Shown here piece by piece: positions 53,379 through 61,882 of a stretch of DNA of 64,000 bases (the first letter of the stretch is position 1; each line of letters starts with the position of its first letter). The translations under genes were made by a program, and so were the position numbers. Source of the DNA: Aquimarina algiphila (GTDB taxonomy: Bacteria > Bacteroidota > Bacteroidia > Flavobacteriales > Flavobacteriaceae); the NCBI RefSeq assembly GCF_007489275.1, contig NZ_VLNR01000016.1, positions 1 to 64,000 of the forward strand, given 5' to 3'. Under the pieces are notes generated by a model. It did no database searches and was not told the origin of the DNA. It was given only the letters and a program-made list of their open reading frames with translations.

Positions 53379-53453
53379 AAAAGATCTCTCGGGATGGCCA
53401 CAATCAAAGTAATGGTTTACTTGGGTGAAACAGACTTTTCTGAGAGGTCTTTT
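53379..53453. terminator. Terminator hairpin with a long branched loop
   Basis: Arms 53379-53392 and 53440-53453 pair over 14 bases with two wobbles and are flanked by A- and T-runs; the 47-base loop contains its own hairpin (AAGTAA-TGGT-TTACTT, 53407-53422). It lies between the converging PA2169 and DUF748-like genes. Confidence 0.6.
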
Positions 53454-53455
53454 CT

Positions 53456-54553
53456 TTACTTCGCTTTATCCGCAGCTTTTTTTGCATCTTCAAAATTTAC
53501 AGAATTATCAGTCATCCCTTTAAAAGCTTTTATCCAAGCATTTTCAAAAATGTTAAATATCGCTACCCAAATATTACTCTCTACTGTATTTAAATCTCCT
53601 TCTAAAGGTACTTTGGTTGCCAATGTATTAGTTTTATGATTTTTTAATGCGAACTTAAAAAAACCAACAAATCCTTCCCACAAAGTATCTAGAAAGCCAT
53701 CTTCTCTGCCAATAAGTCTAGCATCGGTGAGCATTGGTTTTACATATCCTTTTAAAAACCCATCAGCAATAGCAACTTCACTATAAACACTGTACTCTCC
53801 ATTATTGAAATCAATACCTGCATAATGATTTGTAAAATCATTTAACGATGTAACCTTAGCCTCTTCTAACGAAAAAGATATGTCTATATCAGGAATTGTT
53901 TTAACAAGATCCATTTTTCCATTTAGCTTTACGGTCCCACCTCCTATAGAAACTGCAGTCGCTTTTACTGAAGAAGGTAGTTCCTTATCTGTACGAGCAA
54001 TATTACGTAAGTTTTTTGCTTCTAAATCAATTTGATCTAAATGTAAATCTATATTAGGATTGGCAGATAATTGTACAAATGCTGCTTTACCATTAATAAC
54101 TTCTAATCTATTAATATCAATAGGAACTAAATCTGTTAATGCCTTTGTCCAATCGTTTAATTCTGGATCTTCCAAATTATTTTTTTTATGATCCTCAAAT
54201 ATATATGTGAATTTTGGTCTCGTTAATATAATCTCACTCACAATTTTCCCTTTGAATATTGATCTCCATTCGATTGAAATATCTGTTTTCTCAAAATCTA
54301 AAAATGAAACTTGAGATCCTACATCAATTTTATTTAGATACAGGCCATCAATCACATAAGCTCCTCTTAACAATGAAATATCGATATCCGTAACTTGACC
54401 ATAATATCCAGGGATGTCAGCTAATACATTATTTACATACTTTTTTACGTAATAAGGCAATAGCAATCTACCTATAATTAATATCATTGTAATAAGTACT
54501 GGTATAACAAACCTTTTATTTTTATATAAACTTCTCTTTTTAGTCTCTTTCAT
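53456..54553 (-). CDS. DUF748 (AsmA-like) membrane-anchored protein
   Basis: 365 residues: a basic start and one membrane helix (about 14-34), then a beta-rich part with DISLLRGAYVIDGLYLNKID, FEKTDISIEWRSIFKGKIVSEI and DLVPIDINRLEVINGKAAFVQL, marks of DUF748, an AsmA-like family thought to bridge envelope layers and move or hold lipids. It ends in an Ala/Lys-rich helix. It follows the DUF3332 gene across a terminator, so it may need read-through or its own promoter. Confidence 0.82.
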   Translation of the reverse strand: MKETKKRSLYKNKRFVIPVLITMILIIGRLLLPYYVKKYVNNVLADIPGYYGQVTDIDISLLRGAYVIDGLYLNKIDVGSQVSFLDFEKTDISIEWRSIFKGKIVSEIILTRPKFTYIFEDHKKNNLEDPELNDWTKALTDLVPIDINRLEVINGKAAFVQLSANPNIDLHLDQIDLEAKNLRNIARTDKELPSSVKATAVSIGGGTVKLNGKMDLVKTIPDIDISFSLEEAKVTSLNDFTNHYAGIDFNNGEYSVYSEVAIADGFLKGYVKPMLTDARLIGREDGFLDTLWEGFVGFFKFALKNHKTNTLATKVPLEGDLNTVESNIWVAIFNIFENAWIKAFKGMTDNSVNFEDAKKAADKAK

Positions 54554-54585
54554 ATTTTAAATAAGATTAAAATCCTTAAAACCAA

Positions 54586-54616
54586 AAAAAGAGATTGCCT
54601 AAAACAATCTCTTTTT
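54586..54616 (-). terminator. Intrinsic terminator behind the DUF3332 gene
   Basis: A perfect 12-bp stem (54586-54597 with 54605-54616), 7-base loop; on the minus strand a U-run follows. Read-through to the DUF748 gene 33 bases farther on remains possible. Confidence 0.8.
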
Positions 54617-54634
54617 AATAATTCGAAATTAATT

Positions 54635-55216
54635 TTAATTATTTTCTGCAAGCAAGCAATCTTGATATGACACTATTTTGTGATCTAACAAAACTAACCC
54701 TTCATTACGAGGTATATTTGGATCTATTTTAACTTTTTCTCCATCAGGAAGATGAACAACAAAAAACCCTTCCTCAAAAGAAGAAAGTTTAATTACTTCT
54801 CCATTAGACTTAATGGCACTCCAGGATTTTAGAGAAGGACTGTATACTAAATCAAGTTTTTCTCCTTTTCTTTGACCATCAATGATATTAATTTGTAATC
54901 TGTTTTTGGTTGCCTTCATTTCAAAAGTGCTTCCGCCATGTTTAACAATTTGTGTTTCTTCATTCCCCTCATTCATTGCCAGTGGATTCGAACCACTCCA
55001 GAACTCAACTACATTAAAGATAATTACATCTCCTAGAACGAACAAACCATAAACAGGTATAATATTTAACCCCCAAAATACAAGATTATTTACAAATCTA
55101 CTATCACTTATATCATTATTCCAATCTTTTAATCCATTAAAAGCACTAAACGAACCTAAGCAACTTGAAAACAGAACTGATGCCGATAATACAAGACATA
55201 TTGTTATTTTTTTCAT
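54635..55216 (-). CDS. DUF3332 lipoprotein
   Basis: 193 residues with lipobox FSSC. The body matches DUF3332: GSFSAFNGLKDWNNDISDSRFVNNLVFWGLNIIPVYGLFVLGDVIIFNVVEFWSG, a hydrophobic stretch behind the lipid anchor, then a small strand domain. These are outer-membrane or periplasmic proteins of unknown function. The promoter has the TGAG motif. Expression is probably part of the envelope stress set. Confidence 0.85.
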   Translation of the reverse strand: MKKITICLVLSASVLFSSCLGSFSAFNGLKDWNNDISDSRFVNNLVFWGLNIIPVYGLFVLGDVIIFNVVEFWSGSNPLAMNEGNEETQIVKHGGSTFEMKATKNRLQINIIDGQRKGEKLDLVYSPSLKSWSAIKSNGEVIKLSSFEEGFFVVHLPDGEKVKIDPNIPRNEGLVLLDHKIVSYQDCLLAENN

Positions 55217-55238
55217 ACCGTGAAATTTAAATTTTATA

Positions 55239-55273
55239 CAAAATTAATACTACAGTAGTCCCAGATTAACTCA
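55239..55273 (-). promoter_or_regulatory. TGAG-type promoter of the DUF3332 gene
   Basis: On the minus strand TGAGTTAATC (55273-55264), 26 bases (from GAG) and then TAATTTTG (55246-55239), an exact TAnnTTTG box. The distance is one base shorter than in most copies. The start codon is 23 bases farther on. Confidence 0.5.
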
Positions 55274-55428
55274 TATAAGTATTTGAATAACTCATTTACA
55301 TATTGTTTAATAACATTTGAAAAACCGTAGGGTGAATAACATTTGGGAAGTTTTCAATAACTCAGATTCAGAATTATGGTCTGGAACTATTCTGAAAGTC
55401 AAACATAAAAGTCAAAATATTTTATCTA

Positions 55429-56454
55429 CTACTTTGTACTTGTCTTTTTTGATTTATACTCTTTAGGACTATAGTGATATTTCTTTTTAAAGATCTTACA
55501 GAAATAACTCCTACTTGTAAGCCCTACAGAATATACGATTTCTGAAATTGTTAAATCAGTAGACTGAATGAGTTTTTCTGCTTTTTCTAAACGCACATTT
55601 CTTACAAAATCAGAAACAGTTCTTTCAAACATAAATTTAAAACCTTCCTGCAGTTTTGCAGGTGACAAACCAGATTCATGGCATAAAGTCTTAATACTAT
55701 GCTGTATTTCTGGATACCTTTTTATGAAATCACTCAATTCTGAGATCATTTTTAATTCATTCTTTAATAAACCACTGGTATTTAAATTATTATCGATTTC
55801 TAAACAAAATTTTTCTATTTGTTTTGCTAAGATGAGATAATACCTTCCTTTTTGAGATAATAATTCTGATATTTCGTTTGTATATTCTATACCAATAAGT
55901 AGCTTGAGCTGTTCTGCAATTTTTAGGCTGTAACTTCCAGAGTGAAAATGTTTAGGTGTATTATCAATATGCTGTAACAATTCCTGAAGTTTTTCACCAA
56001 ATTGATTAGGCTTTTTGCTAAACTTATCAAAATACTCCCTTTTATTGACAAAGATAATATTCAATACCAATCGCTTTCCTCCAGGAATTAAGATTCGATT
56101 TTGCAATCCATTTCGACTATGAACCACTGCCGTTTGAAATTGATCTATTTGATGTATTTCATCAACATCTTCAAACTTATAAGAGCAGAAACCATCTAAA
56201 CAATATAGAAATTGTAATGAATCGGTAGTAAAAGAATTTATTGGAAATTCTATATCATCAACTGTCAAAATATTAAAATCAAAAGCTTTTAATCCTTTTT
56301 GTAAACCTGTATATCGCACCTCTCCATAACCAAATTGCTGCCCCAAAGTGAGCACATATATATCTTGCTCTTTTGTGATTTTTCCTTTGAATAAATCTTT
56401 GAGAGCATAAAGCTCTAAAGGAGCGGAATCAAAATTTTTAGTCAAATTCTCCAT
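55429..56454 (-). CDS. AraC-family regulator, paralogue 2
   Basis: 341 residues with the same plan as paralogue 1: a strand-rich sensor (about 1-120, with FGYGEVRYTGLQKGLKAFDF and YCLDGFCSYKFE), a helical middle, and two helix-turn-helix units (QHSIKTLCHESGLSPAKLQEGFKFMF; TISEIVYSVGLTSRSYFCKIFKKKY). It is divergent from the SRAP-like gene, and the 240-base gap between them holds nested inverted repeats. Its sensor is the most diverged of the four. The target and ligand are unknown. Confidence 0.87.
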   Translation of the reverse strand: MENLTKNFDSAPLELYALKDLFKGKITKEQDIYVLTLGQQFGYGEVRYTGLQKGLKAFDFNILTVDDIEFPINSFTTDSLQFLYCLDGFCSYKFEDVDEIHQIDQFQTAVVHSRNGLQNRILIPGGKRLVLNIIFVNKREYFDKFSKKPNQFGEKLQELLQHIDNTPKHFHSGSYSLKIAEQLKLLIGIEYTNEISELLSQKGRYYLILAKQIEKFCLEIDNNLNTSGLLKNELKMISELSDFIKRYPEIQHSIKTLCHESGLSPAKLQEGFKFMFERTVSDFVRNVRLEKAEKLIQSTDLTISEIVYSVGLTSRSYFCKIFKKKYHYSPKEYKSKKTSTK

Positions 56455-56562
56455 ACATCTTTTTTAGAATATTAAATTTTGATTTTCAATCAGTTAACCA
56501 ATTGAATTCTTACAAAGCTAATAGGTATTGACTCATAAGTTTAACGTTTTTGGTGTTTTCTA

Positions 56563-56647
56563 TACCTCATTTGCACAAAAATTAAACAATTACTAATTTT
56601 AACCGTTATAACGTTCAAATGCGTTACTATTTAAACGGTACGAGGTA
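56563..56647. promoter_or_regulatory. Nested inverted repeats in a divergent promoter region
   Basis: Outer arms TACCTC (56563-56568) and GAGGTA (56642-56647), inner arms ACCGTT (56603-56608) and AACGGT (56634-56639), and a 10-base palindrome CGTTATAACG (56604-56613). The set lies between AraC paralogue 2 and the SRAP-like gene and could be the operator shared by both. Confidence 0.4.
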
Positions 56648-56693
56648 AGGTAGTTATTGATTTTTTGTTTACTTGCACGAGTAATTCTGAATA

Positions 56694-57395
56694 ATGTATA
56701 AAAAAATTTCAAATATTGCAGAGAGAGAACTCATCGAAAAAGAACTAGGCATCAAGTATAAGTTCCCAAAACTATATACTCCTAATCCTATTATTGATGG
56801 TACAGAAGAGGCCACATTATCAGTAATTACAATAGATGACCCTAACAATATATCGTACGCAATTTGGGGACTTTTACCTAATAATTATGAAGATGATTGG
56901 TCTGATTTTCAAAAGGTACTAAATACACTAAGTGTTTCAAAAGAGAATTTAAATTCTAATGGAATATTTCAGGAACCCTATCATAATAGACGTTGCGTTA
57001 TTATTGTTACTGGATTTTTTATTTATCACTTATCTCATGGTTCTCTATATCCTTATTATGTATATTTGGCTTCTAAAAAGCCCTTTTATCTAGCGGGAAT
57101 TTATAATATACTTGAGGATGGTTTTATTACCTGCTCTATGTTGATGACAAAAGCTACTGGAATCGTAAATAAAATCCAAAACTTAAATACAAATATGCCT
57201 GTTATTATCTCAGAGAATTTATATGATACTTGGTTAGACTCTCATGCTAATATGGATGAAATTAGTCATATCCTAAATCATCAAAATACTTTGGAATTGA
57301 AAGCGCATCCTATAGCCAAAGAGTTTTTTAAGAATGATATATTATATGATTCTATGCTTGACCCTATATACTATAAGGACATCCCCCTACCATAA
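56694..57395 (+). CDS. SRAP (HMCES/YedK)-family protein lacking catalytic residues
   Basis: 233 residues of the SRAP fold: AIWGLLPNNYEDDW, RRCVIIVTGFFIYH, YYVYLASKKPFYLAGIYN, CSMLMTKATGIVNKIQN and MPVII. Normal SRAP proteins start Met-Cys, use that Cys2 to bind abasic sites in single-stranded DNA, and need Glu in GFFEW and His in KIHN. Here position 2 is Tyr (MYKKISN instead of MCxxISN), the Glu is Ile110 and the His is Gln162. All three are lost, so DNA crosslinking should not occur. The frame is intact, so it may serve as DNA-binding or regulatory protein. A trinucleotide repeat follows its stop. Confidence 0.8.
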   Translation: MYKKISNIAERELIEKELGIKYKFPKLYTPNPIIDGTEEATLSVITIDDPNNISYAIWGLLPNNYEDDWSDFQKVLNTLSVSKENLNSNGIFQEPYHNRRCVIIVTGFFIYHLSHGSLYPYYVYLASKKPFYLAGIYNILEDGFITCSMLMTKATGIVNKIQNLNTNMPVIISENLYDTWLDSHANMDEISHILNHQNTLELKAHPIAKEFFKNDILYDSMLDPIYYKDIPLP

Positions 57396-57397
57396 CA

Positions 57398-57795
<398 letters not shown>

Positions 57796-57941
57796 TTATA
57801 TAGTTCTGATTTAGATTGGGGTAATTTTATCTTTTAATCAAAACCTGATAGTATTTTATACTATTGGGTTTACATTTAAGAAATAAATTAAAATAGAAAA
57901 CAGATATGTATTTAATTCAAAAGAGTAATTTATTAACGTTA

Positions 57942-58961
57942 TTACTTTGTTTTGATCTTTTTTCTATAATCGGTAGGCAAAATCCCATATCGTTCAAAAA
58001 AAATCTTAGAAAAATAACTTCTACTTTTGAATCCTATGTTGTATACGATTTCTGAAATAGAATCGTTAGTATTTTTTATATAATCTCTTGAAATTTCAAG
58101 TTTTAACTGCCTTATATACTCATTCACAGATTTTGAATACAGAACTCTAAAACCAAGTTGTAATTTCTTAGAACTCATGGCAGCTTTCGTTGCCAAAGAT
58201 TGTACTGATAATGGCTCTGAGATATTATCAATAATATAACCAGACAAATTGTGAATTTTTTTGATATCCTCTTTGGAAAGTGATTCAGGCAATGCTAAGC
58301 CGTTTTCATAATTGTTATGCTCCAACATCTGCATTGCCATAATCAGATTGAGCTGCCCCTCAATCGAAAGTGTACGTACAATACCACTTTCATAACTTTC
58401 TTGTAGTTGTTTAACCTGATCCGCTATCTTAAGGTTATAATTACCAAAATGTTTATATGGCGATTTTTCATTTTCTTCATTAAAAGCAGAGAATAAACTT
58501 TTGCTTAAATAAGATAAGTTATTATTCTTTTTCTTAGCATACTCACCTGGTAGTACATAAATAAAATTGACTTTAACAGTAGCTGTTTTAGGAAAAACAT
58601 AGGTTTCTTTAGAAAATTTCTGTGTTGATATAATTATGTTTTGATAACGCTCAAAAGTATATGGTCTTTCCTCTGTATTATTAGTGTAATTGAGTTTGCC
58701 TTCTGATATAAAAATAAATTCTATTGGATTGGCTTTTCCAATAGTAAATACAATTTTAGTGTCTTGGACAAAACTAACATCATAATCAACCAACGAAACT
58801 CCCCAATCAAAGGCAATACTACGTACAATTCCTTTTCCTAGTTCATTATCAAACTCCAAAACGTGTTCTCCCCATTGATTAGTTAATTTTCCTTTCAAAT
58901 GAACATTTAGTTGTTCTAAAATTTCAACACCATCTATACTATGTATCTCAATTTTCTGCAT
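57942..58961 (-). CDS. AraC-family regulator, paralogue 3
   Basis: 339 residues. The sensor (about 1-120) is close to that of paralogue 1 (TNQWGEHVLEFDNELGKGIVRSIAFDWGVSLVDYD against ERWGEYML...TIRFITFDWGVNLLEYD). The C-terminus has two helix-turn-helix units (LSVQSLATKAAMSSKKLQLGF; SISEIVYNIGFKSRSYFSKIFFERY). It is directly upstream of the YdhR-like gene and downstream of paralogue 4 on the same strand, so the two neighbours may have arisen by tandem duplication. Confidence 0.88.
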   Translation of the reverse strand: MQKIEIHSIDGVEILEQLNVHLKGKLTNQWGEHVLEFDNELGKGIVRSIAFDWGVSLVDYDVSFVQDTKIVFTIGKANPIEFIFISEGKLNYTNNTEERPYTFERYQNIIISTQKFSKETYVFPKTATVKVNFIYVLPGEYAKKKNNNLSYLSKSLFSAFNEENEKSPYKHFGNYNLKIADQVKQLQESYESGIVRTLSIEGQLNLIMAMQMLEHNNYENGLALPESLSKEDIKKIHNLSGYIIDNISEPLSVQSLATKAAMSSKKLQLGFRVLYSKSVNEYIRQLKLEISRDYIKNTNDSISEIVYNIGFKSRSYFSKIFFERYGILPTDYRKKIKTK

Positions 58962-59138
58962 TCTCTTACAAATTCTATGCTGTACTTTATACTTTGTGCA
59001 AAGAAATTAGATTTAGAGTAAACAGATTAACAATTTTGAAACATATACTAACACTATTGATCAGTTTACATCCTATAAATAGTGAATTTTAGAAGATCAG
59101 AAGAGTTCTATTAAATATTTTATTAACCTTGACCACAT

Positions 59139-60182
59139 TTATGCAGATTTAGACTTCTCTTTTTTATTTCGCACCTGATTTAAGTATTGTTTTGGATTTA
59201 CACCAAAACGTTTTTTGAATAGTTTTGCAAAATAACTTCTGGAATTAATCCCTACTTTATAAGTTATCTCGGTAATATTAAGATTAGAAGATTCAAGCAA
59301 ATCTTTAGCGGTTTCTATTCTAAAGTTTTTGATATACTCGTTTACTGATGTTTTATAAAGTTGTTTAAACCCATTTTGCAATGTATTTTGATTCAGTCCT
59401 ACACGCTTTGCTATATCTATAATATTGCCTATACTATCAATTTCCTCTTTAATTATAGATACAGCATCTTCTATACTTTCGATAGTAGCTTGTCGTAGAA
59501 TTAATCTTTTATCTGGTTCATTAAGGTCATCAAGATATTGTTGTAATTGATGAGTTAATATTTCATATGCCTTTCCTTCCAGATATACTTGTCTCATAAA
59601 ACCAGTGAGCTCACATTCTGTAAATTCTGAAATAAATTTAGAAATCTCCAGACTATAATAATTTTTGTAGTAAAATTGATTGATCCCATTTACATCTCTA
59701 AACAACTCTATAAGATCTTCGTTCATATTAGGTAAAAAAGATTCTATTTTTTCCTCAAAAAGTTTTCTGTTGATCTCTAAACTAAAAATACAAATCGGAG
59801 TATTAGCAGGAATTTTAAAAAGATGATTATTCTTTGATGTACTAGAAAGCATAACATTTTCTAGTCGCCTTATTTCACTAAACTCATCACTATTTTCAAA
59901 CTTATGATAAAAACCTGACTCTCTATTGAACATAATTTTTAGAGGGTGAATAGTTCCTTTTTTTAATTCAAAATGAAACTCTTTTTTTAGTAAATAATCT
60001 GTTTCGATAACCCCTACTCCAAAATCAAACTGATAAGATCGCATATATCCAGAACCAAATTCTTCAGGTAATCGCACACAATATTCGTGATGAGAATTCT
60101 CATAATCTATACCAAGACTATCAGCCAAATCAATAACCAAATTTTTCACATGATGGTCTTGTGCTTCTATTTTTTTCTTCAT
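59139..60182 (-). CDS. AraC-family regulator, paralogue 4
   Basis: 347 residues with the same layout: sensor (YCVRLPEEFGSGYMRSYQFDFGVGVIETDY), helical middle, and C-terminal helix-turn-helix pair (GNIIDIAKRVGLNQNTLQNGFKQLY; NITEITYKVGINSRSYFAKLFKKRF). It ends in a lysine-rich tail. It is divergent from the DUF1328 gene with 206 bases between. A TGAGTTTT sequence lies ahead of it but without a box at the right distance. Confidence 0.87.
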   Translation of the reverse strand: MKKKIEAQDHHVKNLVIDLADSLGIDYENSHHEYCVRLPEEFGSGYMRSYQFDFGVGVIETDYLLKKEFHFELKKGTIHPLKIMFNRESGFYHKFENSDEFSEIRRLENVMLSSTSKNNHLFKIPANTPICIFSLEINRKLFEEKIESFLPNMNEDLIELFRDVNGINQFYYKNYYSLEISKFISEFTECELTGFMRQVYLEGKAYEILTHQLQQYLDDLNEPDKRLILRQATIESIEDAVSIIKEEIDSIGNIIDIAKRVGLNQNTLQNGFKQLYKTSVNEYIKNFRIETAKDLLESSNLNITEITYKVGINSRSYFAKLFKKRFGVNPKQYLNQVRNKKEKSKSA

Positions 60183-60388
60183 CTACCTTTATTATTGACA
60201 GGAATAAGTATAAAGGTACTTTTAATTTAATTAATTTAAAGAAAAAAAACTCATATACTGTAATGGAGTTAACAATCTTAGTGATACAGTTAATAGAATA
60301 CTTAGTATTTTAAGAAATTTACAGTGTAAAAATTTGAAAATCAAATTGCTCTAGAGTAAAGAGCCATTACTAATTAAAAACAATTACC

Positions 60389-60553
60389 ATGTTACGTTAC
60401 ACTATTATCTTTGTAATTCTTGCAATTGTTGCAGGAGTATTCGGTTTTGGAGGTATTGCAGCAGGAGCTGCCAGTATTGCCAAAATCTTATTTTTTATAT
60501 TTATCGTACTGTTTATTTTATCTCTCATATTTGGTAAAAGATTCAAAGCATAA
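60389..60553 (+). CDS. DUF1328 small membrane protein
   Basis: 54 residues, two hydrophobic helices: [38 protein letters not shown]... The [21 protein letters not shown] core is the signature of DUF1328 (YtjA-like), small stress-linked inner membrane proteins. It stands 21 bases before the small lipoprotein gene and is divergent from AraC paralogue 4, which may control it. Confidence 0.9.
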   Translation: MLRYTIIFVILAIVAGVFGFGGIAAGAASIAKILFFIFIVLFILSLIFGKRFKA

Positions 60554-60574
60554 CTCACTTTTAATTTAATAATC

Positions 60575-60754
60575 ATGAAAAAAATAATATTATCATTTGC
60601 AGCACTTTGCTTAATTGTTGCTAGCACTAGTTGTAGAGAAAAGAAAAGCACAGGAGAAAAAGTAGAAGATGCAGTAGAAGAAGTAGGTGATGCAGTAGAA
60701 GAAGGTGCAGAAGAGGTAAAAGATGCCGTTGAAGATGTTACTGATGATAATTAA
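60575..60754 (+). CDS. Small acidic helical lipoprotein
   Basis: 59 residues with lipobox STSC (Cys20), then a charged helix with a seven- to eight-residue repeat EDAVEEVGDAVEEGAEEVKDAVEDV. The heptads resemble those of Lpp-like or YtxH/CsbD-type stress lipoproteins; it could lie along the peptidoglycan or membrane. In an apparent operon with the DUF1328 gene (21 bases). Confidence 0.75.
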   Translation: MKKIILSFAALCLIVASTSCREKKSTGEKVEDAVEEVGDAVEEGAEEVKDAVEDVTDDN

Positions 60755-60840
60755 TCTTAATCGATCAATGCACTACTTACAAACAGGTAATTACTTAATG
60801 GATTACCTGTTTAAACTATTCTTTGTATAAATTGAGAGTT

Positions 60841-60975
60841 ATGTCAAGATTAGAAAAGGTGTTTCGTTATAACTTCGGGTATAAAAAAATAACAATCCAT
60901 ACTATCTTTTTCTTTTTTCTGTTATTTTTCTTAATATGTTTCTACTTTCTAATCATTTTTAACATCCCAGAATAA
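60841..60975 (+). CDS. Small membrane protein
   Basis: 44 residues: a basic start (MSRLEKVFRYNFGYKK) and a long hydrophobic helix rich in Phe (about 20-40), ending NIPE. It lies between the acidic lipoprotein gene and the ORF at 60990, with 14 bases to the latter, so it may be part of the same operon. No family recognised. Confidence 0.5.
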   Translation: MSRLEKVFRYNFGYKKITIHTIFFFFLLFFLICFYFLIIFNIPE

Positions 60976-60989
60976 TTAATAATAAATTA

Positions 60990-61325
60990 ATGGAATCAAG
61001 TTTTGATACCAACGAAAATAAATATAAAGAAATTTATAAAAAGAAAGGATATACGTCAAATTATATATTACATCAAAATAAACTCGTCGATGTTTCAGAT
61101 TCGAAAGAATTTAAACCCCATGAAGTTTATGTAGTCGCAAGATACCTGTTTGAAGGAATCAAAAATCCGACGGATACTTCTGTTTTATACATACTAAAAA
61201 CTATCAGCGGATCGAAAGGTACTTTCTTACAAAGAAATAATCTAAAAAAAGACCGAGATTTGGCAGTAAGCTTCTTTGATAAAATACCTCAGAAAAACAT
61301 CTCGAAAGAAGATAATTTACTTTAA
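60990..61325 (+). CDS. Small conserved flavobacterial protein (often misnamed PRPP synthetase)
   Basis: 111 residues. EIYKKKGYTSNYILHQNKLVD, the FEGIKNPTDTSVLYILKTISGSKGTF core and the acidic surroundings match a short family in Bacteroidota of about 100 residues that is often labelled phosphoribosylpyrophosphate synthetase without reason: it has no PRPP-binding loop. Function unknown. It appears to close the operon begun by DUF1328. Confidence 0.6.
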   Translation: MESSFDTNENKYKEIYKKKGYTSNYILHQNKLVDVSDSKEFKPHEVYVVARYLFEGIKNPTDTSVLYILKTISGSKGTFLQRNNLKKDRDLAVSFFDKIPQKNISKEDNLL

Positions 61326-61354
61326 TTCAGAATAAAAAATTAAATACATTGTTT

Positions 61355-61799
61355 TTATAATAAACTTCTGAAAATACTTGCCATATCAGAATCAGTTATG
61401 CTCATAAAATCAGAAGGGTTTTTAATTTGATAAAACTTATCTCCTACAGTTATAATAGGAAATAAAACTACCTCTGGATGATTTTTAATCATTTTTATCC
61501 TAATTTTCTGGTTTGAGTTCAACTTGTGGATCATACAACTTTCTGTAGTTGGAAATTCTTTCTGGGTCAAGTCTGAAATTTCCAAATCAATACCATCTGC
61601 GACTTCCAACCATTGTCTCTTGTAACATTAGTTTTTTAAGTGCCAATAACCAAAATATCTTTTTCAGAGTTGCATACGTAACTGTAAGTTTACCTGCTAA
61701 TGAAGTACCAGAGTTATAAATTAGTGTAATTTTATTTTTATCGTTAGAAATGATGCCTATAATGTTTAAATTTTTACTTTTAATAAAAATAAAAAACAC
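61355..61799 (-). pseudogene. Frameshifted ArsC/glutaredoxin-like gene
   Basis: Three pieces on the minus strand make up one protein in different frames: NDKNKITLIYNSGTSLAGKL (from 61799), then YVCNSEKDILVIGT-stop-KTNVTRDN in a second frame, then WLEVADGIDLEISDLTQKEF through PEVVLFPIITVGDKFYQIKNPSDF in a third (ending 61355). Joined, they match the flavobacterial arsenate-reductase/Spx-like family (start IxxYNSxTSLGK, end KFxQIKxPSDFxKYM). Two frame changes, one stop and a lost ATG (ATAGGC at the likely start) show decay. The family's function is uncertain. Confidence 0.7.
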
Positions 61800-61882
61800 T
61801 ATCGAATTTAGCAGCCCAATTATAAATAGTAACTCACTTAAAACACTATAGCAATTGTATACTCATTTAAAACATTATTAAT

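Noticed and set aside
61803..61835. TGAG-like promoter ahead of the ArsC-like pseudogene (GTGAGTTAC ... TAAATTCG)
   Set aside because: The gap is 25 bases instead of 26-27 and the box has a mismatch; not counted in the promoter set.
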